The notes below the pieces were generated by a model. That model made no database searches. It was not told the origin of the DNA and saw only the letters and a program-made list of their open reading frames with translations. Below, one piece after another: positions 32,750 to 44,255 of a stretch of DNA of 64,000 nucleotides (its first letter is position 1; each line of letters opens with the position of its first letter). The stretch is from contig CM064569.1 of the NCBI GenBank assembly GCA_032716605.1, positions 13,508,079 to 13,572,078 of the forward strand, in the 5' to 3' direction. A program made the translations under genes and the position numbers. The stretch comes from Paralithodes platypus. Its lineage: Eukaryota; Arthropoda; Malacostraca; Decapoda; Lithodidae.

Positions 32750-34804
32750 AATATATATATATATATATATTGAAATGACGGGGTTGGCAAAGGGAACTAC
32801 AGAAGGCAGTTGCAGAATTGCTAGTATGCAACTGAGGGAACCAAAGAAAACAAGGGGACATCAACCACATAAGGGAAAAAGAATACAGAAGCCACCCCTC
32901 CTTTCTTCAGGAACTCCCCATGCTCTACGGAACCAGCCAACAGCAGCAAGTATGGGAAATAACAACAGCCAATCACTGCCCTGCTTTCGAACTGTGCCAG
33001 CCAACCACAGCACAGCATTTCCTCTCTCTCCAGACCTGCAGTATGATGAGCATATGTTTATGCAAATTGCACATCAACGCCCCGAGACCTATAGGAATAG
33101 ATGTATATGAACAGGAGCCCCAACTACGACGAACCTGAAGATATAAGAACCTCAGGACAGCCACCAATACTAAGCGAACAATAAGCAAGTTCGCCTAAGA
33201 ACTTAGAGGAAAGTGTAATCAGTATAAGGATGATTTCTCTATTCCTAAGCTAAATAACTACTATATAAGTTTTAATTATAATACATATGAGGTAAACAAC
33301 AATGTAAATATTACCCCTCGATGTCTAGAATAAGTATTTAACCTCACAACTCCATCAAAACAATTTCCCAATACCCCTATGACCTTGAACACCTGTAAAA
33401 GAGAGTCAAGAAATAAGTCACATATCACCTCAAAGATTTAGTAGAAAAGTATGCAAACCTCAACTGCGGTACTGTACTAAAACCTGAAAGGGAACAGCAC
33501 AGCTAATCACAGTGGTAGTTTGTACCAACCTGCCCCTGCCCGGAGAGAGTACTATACCTGGAGTACCCCCCTGAAGTCTGGAACCTGAAGTCCTGCCCGA
33601 GTGATGCCCTACACCCCTGAAGTGCTGCTCAACGGACCTACGATCTACGTCGGCCAGACTTGCTCTCTCTCTACCCTCCAACATTACCCTAAGTGTCCCT
33701 GTGTATCTTATGTTGTGTTTATTGTTGTCGAGATATAGGTAAAAATATGTGAAATGTGTAGTGAATATTGCTAATTAGATCTGTGTCCAAGATCTTTACT
33801 TTGCGTATGTGTTAATCCTTCTGAATCTTACATTAATTCTCATCTATATCTGTGTCCAAGATCTAAGATATATCTTAATTAATATCCTCTAGAACGTCCT
33901 ACGCATACGTTATATAGTCGTGTAAATTGATTCACTTCGCCACGCACTCACAGATTTTCCTAATTTATGTATTCTGTTATGTATGTTGCAAGTTGAGGTC
34001 GAAGTGTATTTCGTGTTTTAATTCCCCTTCCTAATTCATAACTTATTACCCTAGAACCCACGCTCATTTTTATAATTAATTTATCTCAGTCTCCTCGTTG
34101 AGAAGTGTTGTTATTCTATAAACATATTTACTTCCCGAGCCCCCCAGTTTACGTTCGATTAATTAATCGCCATTGTAATTATTATATGAATTAGTATTGA
34201 CGTTCATTTGATTACTGATGTAGGTAATTCTGATTCTTCATGTCTAGGAATTCTAGCATTGCATAGATTCTGTTATCTAATTATTCATCATATTAAATAC
34301 ACCGCTTATTCAGGTGTATTCTTGTTAAGACTCTGTTAACCTGTTCAGACATCTTGGTTATATCATTTTGAGTATTTCCTTAGTACAACTTCGTCTTGTG
34401 CGTTATTTTCTATTATAATTAATATTGTGTTAATTATTCTCATACGCTATCATATATAAGCGTTTCTAGAACATCAGTTAACTAATTTCATTTTAGTTAA
34501 ATATAATCCGTTCTTAAATACAATTAGTAGATATTCTTCTATAGTTGATTCACTATTGTATATTAAATATTACATATGAATTCCTCGACCAATTTTGTTA
34601 TTATTCCATACGATCGTTTGAAGTGAATATAGGATTCAAATCATAATTTACATAAATTAAGTTACGTATATAAGAAATTGTGAAAAGAATTAAACATTAC
34701 GTTGCCACCAATTTCATCGTAATATCATTGAAACTGAGTTCATATTTACACAAACTAGAATTGTATTTTCTAACCCCGCAGTACAAATATATCTGTTTTT
34801 TTCT
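32750..34804. other. non-coding, nothing recognised
   Basis: A 111-codon frame at 32775-33110 shows no recognisable domain and overlaps others, so I do not call it. CTGTGTCCAAGATCT occurs twice (near 33780 and 33850). From about 33200 the DNA is very AT-rich. Confidence 0.55.
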
Positions 34805-35640
34805 TTTTTTAAGAGACAATGAACGGAGGAAGGAAAAACACAGATAAAACAAAAAGGTCCATGTGCCTAAAGGCATCCTCCATTCATAAAATGTTTGTAA
34901 CAACAGGATTTAAACTTTTGTAGATTGTAAGTTTGTGGAAAGCAACTCGAGGGAAGTGAATTCCAAAGAGTAGTAGTTCTAGGGATAAATTAATTTTGAT
35001 AAGCAGAAGTTCTGCATTGTGGAGAAGAAAGTGTAAATTCATGGGCGCTCTCAGCTGCCCTAGTTCTACGGGGAAAGATGTGGAGAGGCGGCACAATTGA
35101 AGCAAGTTCCTCGGAACAATTGCTGTGAAAATATCTGTAGAATAATGCAAGGGATGCAACGTTTCTTCTTATGGATAATGTAGGAAGGTCCTGTGTGATT
35201 GCAGGGTTATTGATTAATCTAATAGCTTTATTTTGAATTTTGTCCAACTGCCTCAATGCAACCACTCCACTTCCACTCCACAGAGGTGAACAGTAATCCA
35301 TCTGAGAACGCACATGACTTTTATATATTACGGCCAACTGCTCGTCAGTGAAGAATTCTCGAACTCTGTACAGGAGTCCCAGTTTGTTAGAGGCATTCTT
35401 AGCAATGCTTCTAACATAATGTGTCCAGCTCAAGTTAGTAGTTAATGTTACACCGAGAATGTCAATACTAGGGGAAGTGTGAATATTTGCATCATTAAAA
35501 AATATATGGGAGTCAGTGAGATTTTGTCGGTTAGAAAATTGAATGTACTTGGTTTTCTGTGCATTAAAGGAAACTAGATTCTGTTTTATATGACCTGACA
35601 CACTAGTTAATGAACAGGTCGCATTAACTAAAAACGCGTC
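34805..35640 (-). pseudogene. CR1-like LINE ('LINE C') RT C-terminus, 5' truncated
   Basis: Non-LTR RT thumb and C-terminal region: LVSFNAQKTKYIQFSNRQN, IDILGVTLTTNLSWTHYV, FTDEQLAVIYKSHVRSQMDY and CSPLWSGSG, then ALFYRYFHSNCSEELASIVP. After a frame change near 34990 it continues as TTTLWNSLPSSCFPQTYNLQ. The domain is related to LINE B but clearly a separate family. It ends in an A-rich tail on the minus strand near 34800. The first 30 or so codons of the open frame (to 35727) look like flanking sequence. Catalytic RT motifs are missing. Confidence 0.8.
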
Positions 35641-36176
35641 TACCTGGCTAGCGCCACCTCCCGTGTGACTCACTCGCACTACCTGTGTACTTGTTTGAAC
35701 TCTCAACTCCCCCATTCTCCCTTGCATCGAGATTGTGATCTAGTAACCTTTTAGTTGATTTATTCACGGAAGACACTCAACTCACATCATTATTATTATT
35801 AAGGGTTGATTCTATAAGTCACGTGTTATGATTTAGTTGCATATTATTTACCTTGTTTAAAACCACAGTTGAAGAGTAATTGCTCTCCATTCATGATCTA
35901 CTATTTATATGTATTCTATCCGCCCGATAGTTCTAATAATTAGCAAGGTAATGCTACATCCTGATTTACAGATATAAATATTCTTGAATAAACTTGTGTA
36001 TAATTGCTATGCTGTTGTTACTGAGTTCTGTAGTACCTAGTTGAATACCTATTTGTAAGATTAAGAACGTGTTCGGTGTGACCCTGTTGGGCTTATTTAC
36101 GGTCTATAAGTCCATATCTGGATTTTAGTAAAGACTATATCACGAGCTTTAAATATTATAGCCCGACATAACATAC

Positions 36177-36218
<42 letters not shown>

Positions 36219-36416
36219 GAGTATATCCAAGATTCGTATTATTACAAATAGTCCCAGTCGATTATTAGGATGCACAAGTAAAAGGGTGGAAGGTTAAGAC
36301 TTGAGCTTGTATAAGTAGAGGTATAACAACCACAAAGGACAAGTGATGAATAATGATGTGAAAGATAGCTGACTTGACAGTCAACTGTACTCGACTGGGC
36401 TAGATACAGAACAGAA
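35641..36416. other. AT-rich non-coding flank with (TA)n at 36181-36216
   Basis: No element recognised apart from the TA microsatellite. Confidence 0.6.
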
Positions 36417-36427
36417 CTCCCTTAGCT

Positions 36428-36552
36428 TTTTAGTTAGTTAGTTAAAATAGGACTTCAGAGGCTATCAACCCTATTGGATTATTAAGCCAGCACACTGAAA
36501 GTCAAGAATAACGTCAGGACTGGAGCCTCTCTGCGAGAACCTCAGTCCCTTG
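36428..36552 (-). mobile_element. SINE-like 125-bp family, copy 2
   Basis: Flanked by an exact 11-bp duplication, CTCCCTTAGCT, at 36417-36427 and 36553-36563. On the minus strand it begins CAAGGGACTGAGG and ends with (TAAC)n. All four copies share the same beginning, which argues for a real short element rather than random LINE truncation. Confidence 0.78.
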
Positions 36553-36563
36553 CTCCCTTAGCT

Positions 36564-37286
36564 CTTTTTTTTTTTTTTTTTTTTTTTGCTTGATTGGGAA
36601 GGCCATCAGCCCATTAGGACTATTAGGCCATACTAAAGCGAAATGTTAATTGCCAAGAACCTCATTATACTGGAATGCGATATTGGCAAGTATCACAATC
36701 CAGTATACGTCACAGGTCTAAAACAATTAACAACAGAACACATAAGGGCAATATCAGCTGAGAAGAATAGTGTCAGGACAAACACATTCTGAAGAGAATC
36801 AACTGTCAACCTCATTATATGCTAAGACAGAGGGGGAAAAGCAAAACAGAACTGAAATTAACATTACTCTAAAATGAAATACAGACAAGATGAATTAACT
36901 TAACAAACAAAGCAACATAGGAAGTCCTGTGAACATAATAAATAATGAGTGAACACAATAGCATAAAACAATATGCTAAAAAGGAACATAGGAAATAAAT
37001 AAAACACCACCACCAAAAACATAACTCAAGTTACAACTCTCTGAATAAATTGGTCTCTTTTAGTTAAGCCATCAATTTGTCAACCACAACAACATCCCCA
37101 TCACCCAGGATCGTGTCCAAAGTGATGGGGACGCTATTTGCCCTGCAGTACATCAGGAGAGGGCTACGCTCCTCCACAAATCTGCCACAGGACATAAGGA
37201 TGCGGTTGATCGATAGAATCCCGCCACAGGTGGTACATTGCGGTGGGAATACACCGTCAATATAAGGTTTCATGTGCGTCAGGAAT
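36564..37286 (-). mobile_element. I-type LINE 3' end, truncated copy
   Basis: On the minus strand it codes for the C-terminal finger (FPPQCTTCGGILSINRILMS, 37064-37273), then about 470 bp of 3' UTR and a 23-base A tail (36565-36587 on plus). CCTTAGCT occurs at both borders. It closely matches 37575-38315, the end of the large I-type LINE. Confidence 0.8.
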
Positions 37287-37298
37287 GTATCCTTAGCT

Positions 37299-37416
37299 TA
37301 GTTAGTTAAAATAGGACTTCAGAGGCTATCAACCCTATTGGATTATTAAGCCAACACACTGTAAGTCAAGTAAAACGTCAGGACTTGAGCCTCTCTGCGA
37401 GAACTCCAGTCCCTTG
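37299..37416 (-). mobile_element. SINE-like family, copy 3
   Basis: Flanked by an exact 12-bp duplication, GTATCCTTAGCT, at 37287-37298 and 37417-37428. Same ends as copy 2. Confidence 0.78.
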
Positions 37417-37428
37417 GTATCCTTAGCT

Positions 37429-37550
37429 AGTTAAAATAGTTAAAATAGGACTTCAGAGGCTATCAACCCTATTGGATTATTAAGCTAGCACATTGTTAGT
37501 CAAGAATATCGTCAGGACTGGAGCCTCTCTGCGAGAACCCCAGTCCCTTG
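37429..37550 (-). mobile_element. SINE-like family, copy 4
   Basis: Abuts copy 3 in the same orientation. ATCCTTA at 37419-37425 and 37551-37557 is the likely duplication, so it used nearly the same target. Confidence 0.72.
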
Positions 37551-38099
37551 ATCCTTATTTTATTTATTTGTTTAGCTTGATTGGGAAGGCCATCAGCCCA
37601 TCAGGACTATTAGGCCAGACTAAAGCAAAATGTTAATTGCCAAGAACCTCATAATACTGGAATGCGATATTGGCAAGTATCACAATCCAGTATACGTCAC
37701 AGGTCTAAAGCAATTAACAACAGGAAAATAATAAAGGCAACATCAGCTGAGAAGAATAGTGTCAGGACAGAACACATTCTGAAGAGCATCAACTGTCAAC
37801 CTCATTATATGCTAAGACAGAGGGGGAAAAGCAAAAAAGAACTGAAATTAATATTACTCTAAAATGAAATACAGACAAAATTAATTAAGTGAACAAACAA
37901 AGCAACATAGGAAGTCCTGTGAACATAATAAATAATGAGTGAACACAATAGCATAAAACAATATGCTAAAAAGGAACATAGGAAATAAATAAAACACCAC
38001 CACCAAAAACATAACTCAAGTTACAACTCTCTGAATAAATTGGTCTCTTTCAGGTAAGCCATCAAATTGTCAACCACAACAACATCCCCACACCCAGGA

Positions 38100-38315
38100 T
38101 CGTGTCCAAAGTGATGGGGACGCTATTTTAGGATGTGGTTGATCGAGAGAATCCCGCCACAGGTGGTACATTGCGGCGGGAATACACGGTCAATATAAGG
38201 TTTCATGTGAGTTAAGAATGTGCAATTCATCCTCAGACGACCTAAAATAACTTCCTCCTTCCGGGAGCGACGGTTAGCTGAGGGCCAAACCCCAATTGTT
38301 GATTTGACTGTATGA
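38100..38315 (-). pseudogene. I-type LINE ORF2, C-terminal finger segment
   Basis: Reads HTVKSTIGVWPSANRRSRKE, VILGRLRMNCTFLTHMKPYI and FPPQCTTCGGILSINHIL. The pattern RLRxxxTxLTH followed by a CCHC-type finger is usual after the RNase H domain of I-clade ORF2. It is separated from RNase H by a 2.6-kb insertion. A short deletion follows the finger compared with the copy at 37064-37273. Confidence 0.75.
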
Positions 38316-38333
38316 ATAGTGTTACGTTACGAG

Positions 38334-40395
38334 TGGGGTTCGAACCCATAACATAAAGAAACATTCCACTAAAAACCACAAAATGAGGACTTATTATTTA
38401 GCCTCACAAAATGCGGAAAATATGACTATCAGTTTCAGTCAAGAAGAAGTGGCATATTAAACTTCACAAAAACTAGCAACTCTCTTTGTAGTCACTAAAA
38501 CCTTGGTAGGTGAAAAGATGTGGCAAGTTCATAAAATATCAGTTGATATCAAATGACTGTTTTAGCCTAAAAAACCCAAAGTTATTCCTTTCTCATCACT
38601 CGTTCAGAATTAGTTATCTTTAGTTACTTTGACTTAGATTTATCCCAACAATCAAAAGAATAATATATTAGCATAAAGGTAAAATGTAAAGATTATGTAA
38701 AATAAAATTATAATTTATTTACATTATTAACAGCTTACGAGCAGCCTAGGCGGTAATTTATATGTACCGCCCAGCGGGGTGTTTTTACCCTAAATAGGGT
38801 TGTTTACGTGATCATTTTCATGCCTAAATAAGACCCAGAGCGTAAAACAAGTATCTATCCCTGAAAGGGCATAAACAGAGCTTTCCAATGACACCCCAAC
38901 CATCCTTGTACGACCGCTAGTTTTCTTGCAACGATCGCGCAACACGAGTGCAAAAACCATGTAATTAGGTAGTTTCCCTACATAATTCCCTGTGTAGCGA
39001 GTGCGTGAGGATGGGGAAGGCTGGGATTCATGTCTGTAGGTCCGCCGCGGTGGTCTGGAGCAGTCATACGCTTGCTACTCTCCTGCCACCACTTATCTCT
39101 CTCTCTCAGCAACCATTACGTGGTGAAAATGGCACACGACATAAGTTGTGAACCGCCACTTAGTCCAAATTTCTTTCACACGACATAAGTTTCGCGCCGC
39201 CAATAAAGGCGGCGCAAAACACAAAAGTTACTTCTAGTGAAAATATCAAAGTGAGAAACATTGAAGTGAAATAATAAAGACACTCTTAAGAAAAATAATA
39301 CATAGTTATATGATTACCCTCCAAGAGAGTAAGTGAAAGCAATAAATAAACATAGAAAAAATCCTAGGCTATACTTATTCAACTCATGGTGATTCTTTTA
39401 CAAACAAACTCAGGGCAGGTCAGCTGAAGATGGTGGTGGAGAATACATTACCTGCCGTTCAAATCAAATGAATATAGAAAAGATGGGTGAGGGTGAAAGA
39501 AGGGAAGTTTTTATTGGTGTAGTAAGAGAGAAAGTGTCAAAGTAGGAGGATAAAGAGTGTCGGGGCTTAACCCAACGTGCGTGAGTTGTTGATTTTAGTT
39601 TGGGGGTTTAGGGGAGGGCTGTGACTTGGTATTATTGAGACATATTTTTCGAGAGCTTCAGTATGGCACGTCAAGAAGGGTTGGAGATAAAAATGGGTGG
39701 TAAGGCAAAAGATAATTAATTTTGGGTGGTAAAAGTTAATTTTGGTGAAGTGAGATTCAGAAGCTCTGATCGGTCAAGAGTGGCATAGAGGTTGGGCTGT
39801 GGACGAGCCAGTATGCCCCACCGCCTCTACCAGTCTGGACGAATCAGATGAGTCTGGGTGAATTTGAATATAAAATTTGGTAATGGAGAATGTTTTAATG
39901 ATGGTCTGGCAATTTTGGATGGTAAGGGTCTAAAGTGGGGCATCAAGGCATGGTTGTCAACTGCCGAGTCTAGAGAAGATTGCACTGTCTTATGAAGAGC
40001 TTAATTTACTTTAGTTTTTATTGTGTATTTGTGAAAGAATTAGAAATTTTGGCTGGTAGGTGAGTAAAAGGAATGGTGAAAATTGAGTGTGAGTTTGTGG
40101 TGTAACAAAGTTATTATGTGAATAGGGGATTGGGAGCCTCTCTGTTGATTGGATGCAAGAGGTTCGACCAGGGACGGATGGGTTGAGTGATATTATTACA
40201 AATTTGGACAAAGTTATTAAAGGTCTCAAGTTTTTCAAGTTGTTTATTAGCCAGAAAGTTGTTGTAGACATTAAGTGGAGGGATGCGGGAGAGTTCATGC
40301 AAGTGTTCCGATGTTTGGAACTCATACCACTGAGTTCCATGGATCCACCTCAGTGCTCTGTTCCGAATTCTTTGGAGTTTAATTTTGTGGGAGTT
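38334..40395 (-). pseudogene. LINE ('LINE D') RT C-terminal fragment with 3' UTR
   Basis: Near 40390-40105 the minus strand reads IRNRALRWIHGTQWYEFQTS, EHLHELSRIPPLNVYNNFLA and NKQLEKLETF, the pattern found at the end of Jockey/Nimb-style RT ORFs. The remainder to 38334 is non-coding and would be 3' UTR, with a TTAA element inside. At its far end TGGGGTTCGAACCCA forms a small palindrome. Flanked by TTACGTTACGAG on both sides. Confidence 0.6.
38731..39210. mobile_element. TTAA element family 1, copy 3, right end eroded
   Basis: TTAA at 38727-38730 precedes CAGCTTACGAGCAGCCTAGG. The internal sequence matches copies 1 and 2 closely (GTACCGCCCAGCGGGGTG, GAGCTTTCCAATGACACC). CACACGACATAAGTT occurs twice near the right end. 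No clean TTAA follows, so the right border is approximate. Confidence 0.78.
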
Positions 40396-40920
40396 TACGT
40401 TACGAGCGGCTTATATACCCTTCGCTCACCTGGCTCTGATACCAACCTCTCGAACTGCATTAATCTCAACTCATTATATTCTTGCTGAATTAAAGTATTA
40501 CTTTTACCAAGAACTCTATGATATATCTTGTAAACAATACTTATGATTAGAAAAGCCAAATACATTATTACCTAGTTATAATCAATATCATTCGTACGTC
40601 AGGCAACGAAGGAGAGAGGGGGAGATTGAGTAGGGGTACGGGTGTAGGGGGATAGGGGGGAGAATGGAATGTGGAGAAAAGGGGGGTAGGCTGCAAGAAG
40701 CCTCACAATACCACTACTCTCTGAATCGCACACTCTTGAACAAAAATATCTTCCTATATATGAAACTAAGCTGTCTACAGGTAGAATTAATTATACCGGG
40801 CTCATAACATTGCATACGATGTTCAATCATAAATAATTAAAGATCGTACCCACCATAACAAGCACAATACCTCAATTACAACCAGTGACACTTGAATGAA
40901 ATAGAAATCTCTAACAATAG

Positions 40921-43900
40921 TCAGGTCGGTCCACTGACTTTGCCACAGAAGATTAATTGATTTCTTACCGAAAGAGAGACTTGACTGTAGATCCCGAGGG
41001 ATGTCCCATGGCCCCTCAAGTTCTACCGCCGATTTTGCAAGTACGTCAGCCTGCTCATTGCCGAAAATACAACAATGACCAGGCACCCAAATCAGAGAGA
41101 AGGACTTACAACTTGAGTGCAACTTATTGATAATGCGGCCCTGGATTTCAGAAGAACCCGTCCTACATGAATCAATTGCCTTGAAGGGCTGACTTTGAAT
41201 CCGAAAAAATGACAAAGTTTACATGAGGAGAAGCCTCGGCAAAATCTATGGCCCGTTCAATTTAAAAAAGTTCAGAAGTGAATACAGACGTATGGATCGG
41301 CAAACGGTAAATGAGGCGACATTCAGTCGACCACACACTCGCACCCACACATTCATCCGACTTAGAGCCATCGGTGTAGTGGTGGAAAGAAGTTAGGTGT
41401 CTGATGTGGACCGATCGGAAAAGCAGGCGAATTTCCATCTCCGGCGCCTGACGCTTGTGGGAAGGGAGCCACTGAGTATCTACGGTATATGCAGGCAGCT
41501 CCCAAGGCGCTATCTTCAATACAACCAGCTGGCCAATATTAGAGAGGTCATAACCTAGCTGTCGCATTAGGAAGTGAAGCCGCACAGCCACCGACTTGAG
41601 GGACCCATGCAGCACTTGCTCGTACTGCAGGAGGATCCCACAAGCCGGAAGGCCGAGCGAACGTTTATGGTGTAGTGAAATACCGAACGAGAGAAGCATA
41701 TGGTCAGGACGAAGACGGAGGATCGGCATGTTAGCTTCTACTTCCATACGCTCCACACGAGTACACCGAAGGGCTCCAAGAAACAAATGCAAACAGACAT
41801 TCTGAAACACATCCAACCTCCTCAAGGTACAAGCGGACGCCGACCCATACACATGCGAGCCATAGTCGAACTTTGAACGAATAAGGGACTTATACACCAT
41901 CAGTAAAGACGTTCTGTCAGCTCCCCAGTAACGACCAGAAAGGTATTTAAGGACATTTAACTTTTTACTGCAAGAATCAATCAAATAATTGACATGAGAC
42001 TTCCAATTGAGCCTGCGATCAAACTGCAGACCCAAGAACTTGACTGAATTTTGAAAAGGCATTGGCTCATTATCCAAAGTGATGCGCAAATTAGGTACGT
42101 TAAGTCTACGAGTAAATACGACACCGACACACTTAGCAACGGAAAACTTAAAACCCCACCGCAAGGCCCAATGGTGGACGGAATCAAGGGCCACTTGAAC
42201 CCGCCCAGCCGAAAACTTCACATTGCGGGAAGAATGCCACAATACGCAATCATCAGCGTACAGTGAGTATTTAAGATTCCTGGGAATCGGAGCGGAAGAC
42301 AGAATATCATTTATCATAAACAAAAACAACGAAGGGCTAAGCACACTGCCTTGTGGCACCCAATTCTCTTGGACATAAACATCCGATGTTATGTGATGGG
42401 GCAACCTGACCGCAAAAGATCGGTCAGACATGAAATTACGAATACAAATAGGCAAATTACCTCTAAAACCGGAAGCATAGAGTTTCGTAAGTATTCCGTG
42501 TCGCCAGGTGATCTCGTAAGCTTTATGAATATCTCAAAAAATTCCTATCATGAATTCATTGTTGGCAAAAGCCTCGGCGATACAATGCTCCAAGTTCATT
42601 AAATGTTCTAGTGTACCCCTGTGTTTACGGAAGCCACATTGCTGAACATTTAACAAATTCTTCGACTCTAAAACAAAAAGAAATCTGACGTTAACCATCC
42701 TCTCAAAGACCTTACAGAGACACTCCGTCAATGCAATAGGACGAAACAGCTTGGGATCTGTAAGGCGGCCAGGGCTCTTCGGGATCTGTATGACGTGTGC
42801 AAAGTTCCATGAGTTTGGAAACGTTCCAGACGTCCAAATCTCATTGTACAATGCTAACAGCTTAGTCAGGTTGACGGGACTAAGATGCTAAATCATACCG
42901 TAGGTGACTTGCGAAGGACCCGGACTCGAACCTTTACAGGATTTTAGGGCAAGGAGAAGTTCCTTTATCGTCAACTCACAGTTGTAATCAGAGTTTACGT
43001 CTTCTGTGGCAAAGTCAAAATAATGGAGTTCGGCCTGCCGCTTATTATCTAAAAAACGGGGATCGTACTTTGCCGAACTGCTAACATCCGGAAAATGCCT
43101 GGCAACCGTGTTGGCAACGTCCACGGGATCAGCAATGACATTATCGTCCACCCTGAGAGTGGTGATGAGTGAACGGGCATACTTGTTGGTAAGAACATTT
43201 ATTGTGGACCAGACCTCCTTAAGCGGCGTGAACTGATTCACCCCGGACACATAAGAACGCCAGGCACTACGTTTTGCGGACCGAATGACTCTCCTTGCTT
43301 CAGCCCTGGATTTCTTATAAGCAATGAAGTTGTCGTCCGAGGGCTGCTTATCAAAAATCCTGTATCGCCCATTACGTTTAGTGAGCGCTTGTCGGCAGTC
43401 CGGTGACCACCACGGAACTCTATGCTTCGTGTGGACTGTAGAAGTTTTAGGAATAGCAACCTCGGCTGCGTGTAAAATGCGAGTCTGAATGTGAATAACC
43501 TTGTCATTAATGTCACCCCCCGAAATATCAAAGTTGGCGATTCTAGAGAAGGCACCCCAGTCTGCTTTCTTAAAGTTAAATTTAATGGGCGGCGGTGGAG
43601 GAGCAAAGTCGCATGAATAAGAAAGACAGATCGACAGGTGGGCACTTCCCATAGAATCGTCGAAAGTGCCCCAAGTGACGTTAGGTAGTATTAAGCGAGA
43701 AGACAAAGACAGGTCAATGCATGATGTATGGCCCATACGATCGTCTACACGAGTCGCATTACCATCGTTCAAAAGACAGAGGTCAGATGAAAGTAAAACA
43801 TTAGCTATTTGTTTGCCGCGACCATCACACCTCATACTACCCCATTGATGATGATGTGCATTAAAATCGCCTAAAATTAATTTTGAATTGGGCAAAGAAT

Positions 43901-44252
43901 CAAAAAGAGAAAGGAAAGAATCATCATCAATAGGAACCTGAGGAGGACAATACAGCGAGCAAATAGACAGGTACGTGCCTCGAAATTTGACCCTGCATGT
44001 AACAGCTTCCAGGGCAGAATCAAGATGCACTGCTGAGTGGGGAAGCGACTTAAGGACATAAATCGCCACCGCATGACCTTCGTGTCGTCTATACGAATGG
44101 TAGTGTTTAAAAGGAGGCGAATCAGTGTGATCCACCAAATTCGTCTCCTGTAGACAAACAACTGACGGCACGTGTAATTGCAGTAGAAGAGCTAAGTGTT
44201 GTAATTTATTCCTAATACCTCTACAGTTCCACTGAAGTATCTTGTACTCCAT
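40921..44252 (-). pseudogene. I-type LINE ORF2: endonuclease, RT, RNase H
   Basis: Starts at ATG 44250-44252. Endonuclease at 44252-42888: ILQWNCRGIRNKLQHL, VVCLQETNL, LILGDFNAHHHQWGS. After a frame change near 42870, RT: NFAHVIQIPKSPGRLTDPKL, FRPIALTECLCKVFERMV, then WVPQGSVLSPSLFLFMINDI and YSLYADDCVLWH (42455-41262). RNase H: YTDGSKSD and FTSELF, then in a new frame FFRIQSQPFKAID and GNEQADVLAKSA (41215-40921). The usual Asp, Glu and Asp positions of RNase H are mostly recognisable. Breaks near 42870, 42530 and 41260 make it inactive. It follows ORF1 with one codon between. Confidence 0.87.
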
Positions 44253-44255
44253 GTT

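Larger units (their letters stand above)
38320..40916. mobile_element. probable solo LTR (about 520 bp) opened by a LINE insertion
   Basis: Ends TGTTACG and CTCTAACA (TG...CA), flanked by ATAG at 38316-38319 and 40917-40920; both sides join I-type LINE coding sequence cleanly. TTACGTTACGAG occurs at the left end (38322-38333) and again near 40396-40407. I read this as the target duplication of a second insertion, leaving an LTR-like 38320-38333 plus 40408-40916 with CTTATATACCC as a possible TATA. No second LTR or pol gene is seen. The interpretation is inference. Confidence 0.5.

Noticed and set aside
32775..33110. 111-codon putative host gene
   Set aside because: No recognisable domain, overlapping frames on both strands, no gene context.
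38336..38350. tRNA or tRNA-derived SINE (GGGTTCGAACCC resembles a pol III B box)
   Set aside because: No A box at the right distance and no cloverleaf; the block is a short palindrome at an insertion border.
40394..40916. Second LTR matching 38320 onward
   Set aside because: Only the first 12 bases (TTACGTTACGAG) agree; the following sequence differs, so a target duplication explains it better than a pair of LTRs.
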